In this document: piece by piece, positions 1 through 11,530 of the stretch
Position numbering within the stretch: the first letter of the stretch is position 1
Layout of the letters: every line of letters starts with the position of its first letter
Source of the DNA: Mangifera indica
Lineage: Eukaryota > Streptophyta > Magnoliopsida > Sapindales > Anacardiaceae
Length of the DNA stretch: 64,000 nucleotides
NCBI RefSeq assembly: GCF_011075055.1
Contig: NC_058138.1
Location: 5,910,001-5,974,000, forward strand
Direction: 5' to 3'
Position numbers and translations under genes: made by a program
The notes under the pieces: model-generated
Told to the model about the DNA's origin: nothing
Seen by the model: only the letters and a program-made list of their open reading frames with translations
Database searches by the model: none

Positions 1-1262
1 CTATAGGTAGCTGTATAGACTCGTGCATTAGTACCTCTCCCTGGTTGCACTAATAGAATTAGGATTTGTTATGGCTGTATCAGGATTGGCACCTCGGTAC
101 TCTAGTAATCCTTTGCTATATACCCTGGTTGTCGGCATCTATAACAAATCACCTACTTCTATTGGTACCAACATTCCCCACTATGATATCTCCCACAAAT
201 CTAACACTAGGGAATATTTTATTTTTAAGGTTTCTTGTCACTTTTTCTGTCTTTTCTATTTGCTTTTGATTGGAATTTTCTTTTTCCCCTATTGTTTATG
301 AAACTAGAGACCATTAAACTACCCCCTGATGTTGTAGCAGGTGCTAAAATAGTTAATGAAGTAGGTAGAGCTGACTAACTTGACATCATTGTCTGGGGTA
401 CTGTCACTGATTGAGTTATTCTCATGGAAGATGCATTTCTGGGTAGCTTATTAACATATACCTCCAACCTTAATGCTCTCTCCAATGCCTCTCCATAAGT
501 TTGAGGAGGTTGTGGTCTAGCTAACACATGTAAGGCTATCTCCGGTCTAAGGCCCTAAAGAAATATGTTCAATCAGAGACTAGGTGTACTCACCATACCT
601 TGAGCAAAACTAGATAGAACATCAAAACGGGTAAAATAATCCTTTACTGAACCCTTCCCCTACTGTAAAGAAATGAACTCCTGAACTTTGACTGTTATCA
701 CATCAGTTGTTTTGTATTAGGCCTCAAATGCCTTTCTGAAGTCCTGTCAGGTCATCAGATCCACATTTTTGGTTTCTTTAACTAGGTCCCACCATATGCA
801 GGCCTCTCCCCTCATCAAGAAACTGGTATACTGAACTTTTTCTCTATCGATCATAGGAAACAAATCCATGGTACTTTTCACCTGCTTAATCCACTCATCA
901 GCCACTAAAGGATCTTTAGTACCTTTAAATTCAAGAGGGGTATGCTAACTGGGTAAAGAATAAATAGGCTCAAACCGCCTTTGAGCTCCAACTTCTCCTC
1001 TCCCTTCATTCCTCCTTTTATTTCTGATTTCTTCTATGACCTCTTCATGAATCTCACTTCTAATCTCATCTCGGATGACATCTCTAGCTATATTTTCAAG
1101 TGTGGTTCTATCTTGACTCTCGATCAACACCTGATAAACTATATCTCTGATTTCTGCTAGCCCAAATCCTGAACCACCTGATGGGGTAGGGTTAGATGGT
1201 TCTCTCATCTCTCTCTGTATACCCCTTCCACGATCTCGTCCTCGTCTTATGGTACTCCTCAT
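1..1262 (-). pseudogene. Degenerate Ty3/gypsy gag
   Basis: Read on the minus strand from 1262. An Arg/Glu-rich N-terminal part of 105 residues runs to a stop at 945, then continues in the same frame into capsid-like sequence with motifs EFKGTKDPLVADEWIKQV, FLMRGEA and WWDLVKE, typical of plant gypsy retrotransposon gag. Further in-frame stops follow: one replaces the Trp expected before QDF and one replaces Gln before YK. Near position 1 a frameshifted stretch resembles the gag end with a T-N-A-R-V-Y motif seen at gypsy gag/protease junctions. Gag would coat the element RNA in cytoplasmic particles. This copy cannot encode it. Protease and polymerase would lie off the left edge. The AT-rich 1263-1489 is probably leader, but I could not define an LTR there. 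Confidence 0.72.
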
Positions 1263-1489
1263 CTAATAACTGCATACGTGTAACTACATAAGGATTTTAT
1301 CATTCTATTATTTGAATACAGGCAAAGAAAATAACTTACTACAGTTAATTCTCGAGAGTTGATCTATAAGACAAAAGGGGCACCTATGCAATACTAGAAT
1401 GCAAAACTATATATATAAATATTATATTACAACATATTCTATTAATATAATATAATATAATATTTAGATACTTCCTATAGTAATTTAGA

Positions 1490-2343
1490 AACTCGCCATG
1501 ATTGGTCCTAGTAAACCTTTATGGGTCAGTCTGTTTATTCTTTTTTGGCCAATGTGCCTTAATCTAGCATGTCATTTATTTGCATCCACATCTAAACTAT
1601 TAGGAGTTGCAAATAACGAAGAACTGATAGAATTATCATTATTACAAAATAAGGTGTCTAGCACCATAAAATCTTCATATAGAAATCCAGATCCAAAAAA
1701 CACATTATCATAATAAAGTTTAACCAAGTTTCTAGAGAAAGTTAAAAAATATCCTAGTTTTAGCAGCACCATTACAGAGACCAAATTTCGTCGAATTTCT
1801 AGAGCATATAGGACATCATGTAGGTATAATGTTTGACCACCGAGCAAAACCAATTTGCATGTGCTCATTCCTTTTACTTCAACTTTAGCATTATTACCTA
1901 CATAAATCTATTGCATTTCGCTTATTATTTGATGAAATTCTAGAAAATGTCTTTATTATGAGCTATATGGTTTATGGCTTTTAAGTCTACAATCCACATA
2001 GGATGAGATTCAGTTAAGAAAACAATATTGCAAACATAAATCTCACAATTTGAGACAAGATAAGTCAATACCGTCTTTGGCTTCATGCATTCATGAGCGA
2101 AGTGACCCTTGTTTCCATAGTTATAATAGGTCAGATTTGTCGTATCTCTTACTTAGAGCGCTTGCCTCTTTTACACTTGAATCGTTTATTCTTATTCACA
2201 GATTCTTGTATGATCTCTTTCTCTTTTCTGGATTAACGCCATTTACGTTTGTAGCCAAAAAATTTCCTTGAATTGGACTCCATAACATATGCATAAGCAA
2301 TTGGTCTGGTAGCCTCTGGACACTCAACTTCCAATTTAAGATG
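1490..2343 (-). pseudogene. Copia-1 zinc knuckle, protease and GAG-pre-integrase remnant
   Basis: Minus strand. From 2343 leftwards there is a CCHC-like knuckle (CYNYGNKGHFAHEC, first spacing degraded). Then comes a protease-like stretch where the usual WIVDSGA signature reads WIVDLKA, so the catalytic Ser-Gly-Ala context is lost. After stops and a frame change comes a 98-residue open stretch (1868-1572) with LYLHDVLYALEIRRNLVSV, the classic GAG-pre-integrase region. Beyond its stop it continues as HARLRHIGQKRINRL, the H-x-R-L-x-H core before integrase. The family is confidently copia pol. The copy is non-functional. Plus-strand ORFs over the same bases are shadows. Confidence 0.75.
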
Positions 2344-2348
2344 GCGAG

Positions 2349-3006
2349 TGTAATATTGACCTTTTAATTATTATTATTATTATTATTTAAATAGGATAAG
2401 ATTTAAATTTTAGGGGATAAAGTAAGTTTAATTTTTAAAAATATTTTATTAGGTAAAAGCAAGATAATAGTTAAATTTTCCATAAAGAGATGAGATATTT
2501 TATTTGTGATAAATGTGGATTAATTTTAAAACTTATCTTTAAAGAAAAACAAAATCAATATTAATAAAGGGGGAGAGAGGATTTTCTTTTCTTTTTTTTT
2601 TAAAAAACAAAGAGCAAGGTTTTGAGTAATGATTTTAGGAGGAGAAGAATTGTGAGTGGGAGACTAAAGTAGTGAAGCAGTGTTGTTGCTATAATTTTAT
2701 TGCATTAAGGTATGCCTCAATATGTTTTTTAATTTATTTTGATATATAGGTGTTTTATGATTTGAGGATTAGGGTTTCTTTTTTTTTATAGAATTCAACT
2801 CAGTTTTGCATTATAAATTGTTTGTTTTATGATAGTTTTATATTAGTTTTTAAATTTACTAAAAATAAAAGAAAATTATATACCTTTGATTCTCTTTTAT
2901 TTTATATATTGATTTCATTTTATGAAAAGAAAGAAAAAATAATACAAATTTTTAGTAATTTGTTGATATCTTAATTTTGTAAATTTAAATAGATAGTTTA
3001 TATTAC
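2349..3006 (+). repeat. Truncated 5' LTR of the nested gypsy element
   Basis: Direct repeat of 4359 to about 5000, including the (TTA)n run, the T-rich run and the phrase attagggtttctttttttt. By eye it differs from the 3' LTR by a few percent and small indels. It stops abruptly at about 3006, where integrase sequence starts. Confidence 0.85.
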
Positions 3007-3027
3007 TATGGGCCTAATGATAATAAT

Positions 3028-4317
3028 TTGAGAAAAGAAATTTTGAGTGAAGCTTATGAATCTGCTTATAGCGTTCATCTAGGGAGTACTAAAATGTATC
3101 GTGATTTGAGAAATAACTTTTGGTGGAGAAACATGAAGAGTGATATTGCTGATTTTGTCTCTAAATGTTTAGTGTGCCAACAAGTAAAGATTGAAAATCA
3201 AAGACCTGGGGGACCTTTACAGCCCTTGCCTATTCCTGAATGGAAATGGGACCATATTACTATGGATTTTGTGAGTGGCTTGCCTCGTTCAAAAAGGGGA
3301 TTTGATTCTATATGGGTGGTGGTTGATCGTTTAACTAAATCAACACATTTCTTGGTAGTGAAAACCACTTATAATATGTTTCAGTTGGTTGCCTTATTTA
3401 TTCGAGAGGTTGTGAGATTGCATGGAGTTCTTCAATCTATTGTGTCAGATAGAGATGCACGTTTCACCTCTAAATTTTGGGCAAGTTTGCACCAAAATCT
3501 TGGGACAAAGCTTAGTTTTAGCACCGCTTTTCATCTTCAAACTGATGGTCAATCTGAAAGGATTATCCAAACCCTTAAAGATATGTTGAAAGCATGTATG
3601 CTAGACTTAGGTGGTTATTGGGAAGAGCATTTACCCCTAATAGAGTTTGCTTATAATAACAATTTCCACTCTAGTATTGGTATGGCTCCTTATAAAGCTT
3701 TGTATGGTCGGAAGTGTAGATCACCTATTTGTTGGGATGAAGTGGGAGAAAGGAAGTTGCTAGGACCAGAGCTTGTTCAGATTACATCTGATAAAATTAA
3801 GTTGATTAGAGAAAGGTTTCGCACAACTCAAAGTAGACGAAAGAGTTATGCTAATCATCGTAGGCAAGAGTTGGAGTTTGAGGTTGGGGATTTTATTTTT
3901 CTGAAGGTGTCACCTTGGAAGGGAATTTTTCGGTTTGGAAAGAGAGAAAAGCTAAGCTATGGGTTTATAGGGCCATTCGAAATTTTGGAGAGGATTGGTA
4001 CAGTTGCATACTATGTGGCCTTACCACCAAGTCTCTTAAGGCTTCACAATGTATTTCATGTTTCAACATTAAGGAAATATTTGGTTGACCCGTCCCATGT
4101 TTTAGACTATCAACCAATCCAAATCTCTGAAGATATGTCATATGAAAAGCAAGCCTTAGAAATCATTGATAGAAAGGAGCAATTTCTAAGTAATAAAGTT
4201 ATTCCATTTGTAAAAGTGCGTTGGAGAAATCACTTGTTAGAAGAGGTCACGTGGGAGCAAGAGGCTGAAATAAAGGAGAAGTATCCTCAACTCTTTGAAG
4301 CTTTAGATGTGTACTAA
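3028..4317 (+). CDS. Gypsy polymerase C-terminal part: integrase plus chromodomain-like tail
   Basis: A 429-codon frame with no stop; it is open in-frame upstream at least to about 3001, and codon 3028 is TTG, not ATG. Domains in order: integrase zinc finger (residues about 8-50; H17, C47, C50 present, but the usual first His is Tyr10), then the catalytic core with D80 (MDF), D141 (SDRD) and E177 (DGQSE). Exactly 35 residues separate D141 and E177, the DD35E spacing. A C-terminal domain with LHNVFHVSTLRKY follows, then a chromodomain-like end (VKVRWRNHLLEEVTWE). Integrase inserts element cDNA into chromosomes, and the chromodomain biases targeting to chromatin. It is a fragment of a Gag-Pol polyprotein without its own gag, protease or reverse transcriptase. 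An intact catalytic triad in a truncated element suggests recent decay or read-through from the fused LTR. Not autonomous. Confidence 0.9.
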   Translation: MRKEILSEAYESAYSVHLGSTKMYRDLRNNFWWRNMKSDIADFVSKCLVCQQVKIENQRPGGPLQPLPIPEWKWDHITMDFVSGLPRSKRGFDSIWVVVDRLTKSTHFLVVKTTYNMFQLVALFIREVVRLHGVLQSIVSDRDARFTSKFWASLHQNLGTKLSFSTAFHLQTDGQSERIIQTLKDMLKACMLDLGGYWEEHLPLIEFAYNNNFHSSIGMAPYKALYGRKCRSPICWDEVGERKLLGPELVQITSDKIKLIRERFRTTQSRRKSYANHRRQELEFEVGDFIFLKVSPWKGIFRFGKREKLSYGFIGPFEILERIGTVAYYVALPPSLLRLHNVFHVSTLRKYLVDPSHVLDYQPIQISEDMSYEKQALEIIDRKEQFLSNKVIPFVKVRWRNHLLEEVTWEQEAEIKEKYPQLFEALDVY

Positions 4318-4358
4318 TTTAAAGGACAAAAATTTTTTTTAGGGGTAGGGGGGAGAAT

Positions 4359-7012
4359 TGTAATATTCACCTTTTAATTATTATTATTATTATTATTTAA
4401 ATAGGATAAGATTTAAATTTTAGGGGATAAAGTAAGTTTAATTTTTAAAAATATTTTATTGGGTAAAAACAAGATAATAGTTAAATTTTCCATAAAGAGA
4501 TAAGATATTTTATATGTGATAAATGTAGATTTATTTTAAAACTTATCTTTAAAGAAAAACAAAATCAATATTAATAAAGGGAGAGAGAGGATTTTCTTTT
4601 TTTTTTTTTTTTTTTAACAAAGAGCAAGGCTTTTGAGTAATGATTTTAGGAGGAGAAGAATTGTGAGTAGAAGACTAAAGTAGTGAAGCAGTATTGTTGA
4701 TATAAGTTTATTGCATTAAGGTATGTCTCAATATTTTTTTTAATTTATTTTGACATATAGGTGTTTTATGATTTGAGGATTAGGGTTTCTTTTTTTTTTT
4801 AGAATTCAACTCAATTTTGCATTATAAATTATTTGTTTCATGATAGTTTTATATTAGTTTGTAAATTTACTAAAAACAAAAGAAAATTATATACCTTTGA
4901 TTTTTATATATTGATTTCATTTTATGAAAAGAAAGAAAAAATAATACAAATTTTTAGTAATTTGTTGATATCTTAATTTTGTAAATTTAAATAGATACTT
5001 TATACTATTTGAAAAATTGTAAAAAAAAAAATTATTTGAGACATTACAGAGAGTTATTAACTATTTTATGAAATTTTCTAATTTCCTAAATTATAAAAAT
5101 TTCTTAGAATTAGCTAAAATTTTTAAATGATAAACATGAAATTTTTAATGAAGTTCATGCTTGTAAAAGATTTATTTATTTTTACATACATTTTTTTATC
5201 GTTTTCAATTTAAATATTTTTTTTATATAAATCAATATGTCTAGTTATGTCATGAAAATTTTAATAATTTTATCAATTTAATATAATTTATTAAAATTGT
5301 TAAAGTATTGAGTGTTAAACCTGAAATTTATTTGACAGAATTTGTGACCAGTAAAGAAATATAATTTTTAGTTTCTTTTTGAATTAACTGTGACTTGAAT
5401 TTTTTTTTTATAATTAAATTAGCCTGTATGGTTTAATTCTGGAAGTTTTCAAAATTTTATAAATTATATGTTATCTACTAAAATTATTATAAGAGTATAT
5501 GTTCAACCTGGAATATTTTTGACAGTGTTAATGATCTGTGATAAAAATTCAGTTTTACATGACTTTTAAAATATTTTTTGGTTCATATTTTTTTGATAGA
5601 AACGTCAATATGTTAAGTTTATATGTGCAAACGTTCGTGAATTTTCGAGTTATATAGAATTTTATAAAATTGCTGGAAGCTTGAACTGTCAAACTTGAAA
5701 ACTGTTGTTGTGTTCATGAGCTGTGGCGGAAGTAATTTTTTGAGAAGTTTATAGATATTTTTTAAAGCTGAATAATTTTTGGGTAAACCATCTATATGTC
5801 TTCTTTGTCCCTACAAAGTTTTGTAACATTTCAACTTGCGTAGAAATTTATAAAATTCATAGAACAAAGGTTATACAGTGTAAACATGTGTTAGTTAGGT
5901 CTAGGATTAGTCATCTTAGACACTCTTAGAATTTGTAAAATTAGTTTTGGAATTGAGGATTTTCAGCGGGATTTAAGGATATTACTAAGAGTATTATTAC
6001 AATTTGATAGCTTAGATCTTATAAGGGTTTGTTTAGACTTTTGCTGTTAGTCGAGGTAAGTAGAAACTATTCTTTTTGTATACATATGAATGTTAAATGT
6101 TTGGAAATGATAGTCAAATCTGAAAGATTTTGTTTTCATAAGTTGTATAATATTTATATAAATGTTTTCTATCAAACCCTAAGAATTTCTACAAATGTTT
6201 TGTTTATATAATATAGATATTTCTTTGATTTATACATATAATTGTTTTGTTCACATACATGGATTGTAAGTTATAAAATATTTCTGTATACTTTTTGTTC
6301 CACTCAAAATTTGATTACTTAGACATTGATTCAGTAAAATTATTTATGGTACATTTATGATCTGAAATTTTGTTTATATATGCGGTTTTGATTCATTATC
6401 CATAGTCTTTGAATATCTCCTCTGAACTCTGAAACCATAAGTTTGGTCCAGCTGGATTATTTGTTTTGTTGTACACATTTTTGAAATTCTGGCCAGGTCA
6501 CCAAGAGTACAGGTCACACTACATGACAAAAATCTAAAATAAATTTTGACTTAAGTTTGGTAGTTTGAAAGATTCTGAAATAATTTATTTATTTATTTGT
6601 GGTTTTATATGTGTAAGCACTTTGTTTTCTGTTTGACCTTTTTTTATTTGATTTTCTTCATAAATATTTGAATTAAATGTTTAAGTATGCATATATAACG
6701 TTTAGCTTCTGCTTATCGAGTTGACGGCTCACCCCTCATCATTAACATTTTTCAGATTAAAGATGTTATAAAGTGTGATTTTCTGTTTAGCATTTGGGGA
6801 ATAAAGAATAAGAGGAGTTAGATGGGAAGATTGGCTAAAAGAAAAAATAAAATTAGTTTAGTAACTATTTGATTGTATGTTTTGTTTGAAAGATTTTTTT
6901 TTTTCTCATGTTTTTGTGGTTGAAAAACTTTGTATTCAAAACTTGACTTTATTTAAGGGATTCTTGAAGTCTTTTGAAGTCATATGTTTTATTATAGCTT
7001 TGGGGTGTTACA
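4359..7012 (+). repeat. 3' LTR of the nested gypsy element (about 2.65 kb)
   Basis: Starts TGTAATATTCACC directly after the polypurine tract and ends GGGGTGTTACA before the GCGAG target repeat. The ends form the usual TG..CA pair. It is very AT-rich with no convincing gene. The short plus-strand frame at 6029-6211 is chance. Only its first part has a partner upstream, so the right boundary rests on the TG/CA ends plus the target duplication. Confidence 0.82.
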
Positions 7013-7017
7013 GCGAG

Positions 7018-7599
7018 CAATGTCATCAAAAGTCTTGATGTTGTCATTATGAGTCATATTTACTTTTATGTGCCCCTAACTATCAGGTAGAGATTGCATA
7101 ACAACCTGCACTTGTTGTTCATCAATCAGATCACGTCTAGCCTTCATCAGCTTAGTTATCATGTTTGGCATTTCCCTTAGATATTGCTTCATCGGCTTAT
7201 TAGGAATTTTCTTATACGTATCAAACTTGATAGCCAATTGTCTTAGTTTGAAGATGGTCGTTCCTCCAATCTTCTCTTTCAATGCTACCTATATAGCATT
7301 TGCAGTTTCAAATTGCTCATATTGATTAGTAATATCATCATTCATTGAGCTGATGAGAATACCTCTAGTAGTTAAATCTTTCTTTTCCAGGCATTATAAA
7401 CGTCCATGACACGCTTATGTTAGACATTATTAGGGTTTTACCCCTCAGCCAATTGGGACTCTTCCATGACTTGATTAACAACCTACAAGGCATCTTGTTC
7501 ATCTAGGATATAATGCATTCTCATTCTCCATATTTTATAATTGTCCCCATTCAGTCTTTCTCCCTTTTTCAAATAGGCAATAATGCTTTTCAAAGCCAT
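7018..7599 (-). pseudogene. Copia-1 gag (UBN2 / gag-polypeptide type)
   Basis: Minus strand. ATG at 7599 gives MALKSIIAYLKKGERLNG and DNYKIWRMRMHYILDEQ, the conserved start of copia gag, then a stop. After frame changes it continues as FKLRQLAIKFDTYKK and MKQYLREMPNMITKLMKA, the central gag helices, up to the insertion point of the gypsy element. Gag forms the virus-like particle of the retrotransposon. It is broken by several stops and frameshifts and by the 4.7-kb nested insertion. A paralogous remnant is at about 17160-17760. Confidence 0.75.
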
Positions 7600-9394
7600 T
7601 TTTATATAACTACAGAGATATGCCAACACAACACCAACAATAAGATAAATACACATTTTATTGTCACAATTGTACATTAAAAATTAAAATGTTTCACATA
7701 AGGCATAAAGTCGAAAGTTTACTATGTTCCCAATCATCGTCTATGACACAAATGTTCCATATTTTAATAATTAATCTAATCGCGTTAATGTATATTCTAG
7801 ACAAGAATAATTAAATTCGACCATTCTTAGAATTCCCACAAGTAATCATAATATATCCATAAATTCAAAGAGGTTCAATACAATAACATATTAACAAGTA
7901 AAGAAATAAGCATAAAAATAAATATAAACATGAAATTCAAACACTTCAATTACTAGGACCATTCTTAACTAGAACCAAAGTCTAAACCATCTTTGATCCG
8001 AGGCATATAATTGTTGAAACATGGCATTTTAACAATTAAACGTTCTTTATATCGATACCGATCCCGAGGACTATAAACCTCTTCAGTTTTTTCAATGATC
8101 CTCAAAGTAACTTTATCCAATATAAAGTTCCTACATTGTTTGTGATAGCCAACATGTCTCGCACTTTGCTGATTTAGGAAAATAGAAAGAGCTATTGATT
8201 TTCGTATGTTTATAACAATATTTCGCTCTTCTACCTTTTGTAACTCATACAAACAATCCCAAAAGTTTAATACTTTCTTATCATCCTAGATAATATTGGT
8301 AATTATTTAGGTCCAATGATCAGGCATCGACATCAAAAAGCCATATATCCTTTCATTATAAGTTAGGTATATGCTTTTATTTCTCAATTCTAATATTCTC
8401 CTAGTCATGGTCAAAATGTGAGTGAAGAAGTTATGCTTTGAATTCATCTTGTAGTTCAAATAGTAGTCCTTAGTTAACATGTTCACTCTGTATATGACAA
8501 ACAAATGGACAACAATAAATTACATATGCATAACAATATAAACAACACATGTTCACATGTTTAGCAATGTATAATTCTAAATCATGACTCGAAAAACACC
8601 TCTAAGTGTTCAATTCATGCAAAAACAAATCACACAGAATAGAATCTGAGTTAATCCAAGTGACCAAATGCGTACAAAAACATACACGTGCTCTTAGGCG
8701 TTGCCTCACGCCAGAGAACCAATCTTACATGCCTTCACATGCTTCCACTTGCAGAAAAATGTCGTCATGTGCCGAGAACAATCCTCATGCTTTAATCAAA
8801 CGTTGAAAGTTGATAGTCCAACCCATGGGGTTATGATCCGGGTCAGGTAAACCTGGATGACTAAACAATTTAATCCATTGAATGACGAGTTTTAACCAAC
8901 CTGTTAACTGATAGGTCAGGTAATCAAGTTTTCCCAACCCAATTGCAACCTGTGTTGCAGTATGAACCCTAGGCATTTCAACTACAAAATTGACCATTTT
9001 TCAGCCATCTAACAACTGCAATTTCATAAGGCTTTTGCAGCCCGTGACATGGCTATTCAGATTTATGTATTTTCTAATGAAAAAGTCATCGGATTTTGAC
9101 AAATTCAATGCATGAACTTCATGGTTTTGGGTGAAAAACGTGCCATTGAAAATCATTCAATTTCATGGAATTTGGTGCTATCTTTTATAACTTATCATGC
9201 ATCTCATATCCAAAATTCATCCTAACATGATTCTAGGCATCAATTTCACAAAATTGCAACAAATTCATCAACAATTAGAACACATCCGTATGCATTTGTA
9301 TATAAAAATAACACTGTTCACACCAATTAATTTCTAAACATGCTTCCAAATCATGTTTATATCACCAACATCACAATTACACAAATAAAATAAG
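7600..9394 (-). other. Long leader of copia-1 with conserved ORF remnants
   Basis: About 1.8 kb lies between the primer-binding site and gag, unusually long for copia. On the minus strand there are open stretches at 8252-7965 (95 residues, charged, containing RDRYRYKERLIVKM) and 8504-8307 (65 residues). Parts of the first are recognisable at the DNA level in the matching place of copia-2 (about 18000-18270), so this segment belonged to the ancestral element. I do not recognise a domain. It could be a captured host fragment, an extra ORF or structured leader. The stretch 8600-8800, rich in CACGTGC-like motifs, corresponds to the tandem repeats of copia-2. Confidence 0.5.
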
Positions 9395-9407
9395 GCTTTG
9401 ATACCAA
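9395..9407 (-). other. Primer-binding site of copia-1
   Basis: Minus strand reads TTGGTATCAAAGC immediately after the LTR end. It differs by one base from TTGGTATCAGAGC, the initiator-Met-tRNA complement used by most plant copia elements. It fixes the inner LTR boundary at 9407/9408 and the orientation as minus. Confidence 0.8.
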
Positions 9408-9960
9408 TGTTAGTGAAAATAAAAAAAATCAAGATCATAGAAAAAGCATACCTGGATTAGATATCTGAAACTCTGATGATGATCGGTAATCCAATGCACT
9501 CTTATTAGAATCCACAACACTCTTTGCTTGATTTGCTTTCCTGTTTCTGTGAAGATTTCTTACAGGTGAAGAGAGCGCTCTGAGAGTTGAGCATGAGATT
9601 AAACTTCCCAATGGAATTTACATTGTTTTTATTAAAAAGAGAACATAAGATTAAACTTCGCAATGGAAGTTACGTTATTTTTATTAAAAAGAGAGTAACA
9701 ATTAACTTCAATAACTGATAAGGGCAAAAGAGTCATTTTTACTTATAAGGGTTAATTTTGTCTTTTGAACCCTAATGGATTGGGTCAACCCATCATGGGT
9801 GAACCAGATCCAATAGATAAATATTACTATTATAATTATAACACTCAATCACATGATGATACATATAAGTGTGTACTCATTTATACATTCACACTGAGTA
9901 TGCATAGTATTACTTTTTATATCTTAACCATTGGAGGACCTAAGCTTAGGCTTAGAGTTG
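9408..9960 (-). repeat. 5' LTR of copia-1 (outer end approximate)
   Basis: Starts TGTTAGTG on the plus strand next to the primer-binding site. It contains a segment around 9776-9815 (ggattgggtcaaccc) that has a counterpart at about 19668-19705 in the LTR of copia-2, at a similar distance from the LTR start. It contains two imperfect direct repeats (agattaaacttc-caatgga, about 9597 and 9650). No partner LTR is in the window, so the outer end near 9960 is uncertain. Confidence 0.6.
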
Positions 9961-11120
9961 CCATGGTCACTAAAGATGCCATAATTTTTTTTTCTAAACA
10001 AGAAGGGAAGAATGCAAAATTCTTGAGCTTATCCTGATTAAACAACAGCCAACAATAGCCAACACTGTTATGATGATTGTAGCTGATCAAATTAAATATA
10101 GAAAATTTGAAGAAAAATGATGGCAGTCCAGAAAATAAGACCTAGATCAAAATTGAAAAAAAATAAAATATAAAAATTTAATGAAAAAATTGTGAAATCT
10201 AAGGGGTCAATGTGAAATTTTATAATATACATACACACACACGCACATTTTGCAAAGTTAAGGGGTCAACTTGCCCCATTACCCCAAAATGTAATGGTAT
10301 ACCAAAAGTGTAGGCCATTTGACCACAATTTGATGATTGTACCAATTTTTTACGATATTATATTCACTATTGTTAGGATGTGACATGCCCATAAATAAAA
10401 ACTTAGGAGGTCAAGATTGAATAAGTAATATATAAGATGTTTTATGAAAAAATAATGAAATCTAATGGGGATCAATGTGAAATATTACAAGGTATAATAT
10501 TTTATATAGACTAAATTAGAATTTTTTTCAAACCCCTTTGACCCTATAGGCCTGCCATTGGAAGATGAAAATGTAAAGTGGTACCTGTTAATGTTTTTCC
10601 CTTTTACACTATTTATAAAATAAAAATTATCGGATGTGAAATGCTGAAAGACAAAAGGGACCAAGTTGTATGACACCTCAGCTTTGGCATATTTTTATAA
10701 AGAAACATGTATATAATATTGGATGGGGGTGGCATTTCATAGCAATATAAGGATCTATAGGTGATGAGATATTATTGGCCCTTTCATCTTTTTCTAACAG
10801 TAAACGACATGAGATATTATTCTGAAGTCGTATCAACTAACTTCAGAATATTTTTTAAATATCCACCCATCCAATTGTGTTAGTATTTTTTATTAATTTT
10901 ATTATAAATTACTGATTTACCTTATTTTTAGTATAATAACAAAAAAAAAAAACAATTTCTAAATTCTAACTACAGTAGCACATTAGAGCCCTAAAAATTG
11001 AAAACCATCAATTTAACCAAATCCACATACTAAAAACAACAGGAAAATTCCTTCAACTGTTCATCTATGGCTTCAATTTTAACAAAACAAAAGTGTAATA
11101 ATATCTCCCCGTCATGCTTC
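9960..11120. other. AT-rich noncoding stretch
   Basis: No convincing gene. Two imperfect copies of a phrase like gaaatctaa-ggg-tcaatgtgaaat occur near 10193 and 10457. A perfect 10-bp inverted repeat (ATTCTGAAGT / ACTTCAGAAT) lies at 10819-10849. The open frames in this stretch show no family features. Confidence 0.4.
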
Positions 11121-11121
11121 A

Positions 11122-11283
11122 ACTGTTCCTCCTCTCCTCTTTAATACTGTCCAGGGCGTTATTTTGTTGCAACTGGCCCATCTCTGATTTTTGCTGCAAC
11201 AATCTAGCTGCAGCAACCCTAGCTTCAATCTCTTTCCATCTCTCTTCCAGGGTTTTCGTTGCTTTTCCTGGCTTGAACTTCAT
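11122..11283 (-). pseudogene. Short coiled-coil-like coding fragment
   Basis: Minus strand ATG at 11283 opens 53 codons to a TGA: MKFKPGKATKTLEERW, then an Ala/Leu/Gln/Glu-rich helical stretch (ARLLQQKSEMGQLQQ) and a charged end. Composition and heptad-like spacing suggest a coiled coil. Flanking minus-strand frames also look coding but contain stops, so this may be one exon of a decayed or captured gene. I do not recognise the family. Confidence 0.3.
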
Positions 11284-11530
11284 GGGTCCTTAGTCACTCA
11301 TCTGATACGAATCAAACTAAACTTCTCCTCACCAGTCCCTAAGATCTTCATCCAAGTGGAAAACGATGCATTGTTCGATTTCTGTATCAAGTTCCATAGC
11401 TCACTCTACACATGCACAAATTGTGCTTCTACAATCAAAACTTTTTCAGAAAGATTTTTGATGGCCTTTGTCGGTATTGGGTTTATCAACTTTGTGGCCT
11501 TGCCTCGCCACATGAGGAAAATAAAAGGAA

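Larger units (their letters stand above)
2349..7012 (+). mobile_element. Ty3/gypsy (chromovirus-like) LTR retrotransposon, internally deleted, nested in copia-1
   Basis: The element begins TGTAATATT at 2349 and ends GTGTTACA at 7012, and is flanked by the 5-bp direct repeat GCGAG (2344-2348, 7013-7017). The first 658 bases closely match the start of the 3' LTR (4359 onward). The sequence then jumps, near 3005-3012, straight into polymerase at the integrase zinc finger. Gag, protease, reverse transcriptase, RNase H and the rest of the 5' LTR (about 2 kb) are missing. A purine-rich tract (about 4341-4358, aggggtagggggga) precedes the 3' LTR as expected. Because matching target repeats survive, the deletion is internal and happened either before or after insertion. 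Confidence 0.85.
1490..9960 (-). mobile_element. Ty1/copia element 'copia-1', 5' part, split by a nested gypsy element
   Basis: A minus-strand copia read from right to left: 5' LTR (from 9408), primer-binding site (9395-9407), a leader of about 1.8 kb, gag (7018-7599), then zinc knuckle, protease and GAG-pre-integrase parts (1490-2343). A gypsy element (2349-7012) sits inside gag-pol and duplicated the target GCGAG (2344-2348 and 7013-7017). Gag resumes directly on either side, so these are one broken element. Integrase, reverse transcriptase and the 3' LTR are missing: the sequence left of 1490 belongs to another element. It is closely related in order and sequence to copia-2 at 15-19.7 kb. 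The outer LTR end near 9960 is an estimate. Confidence 0.75.
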
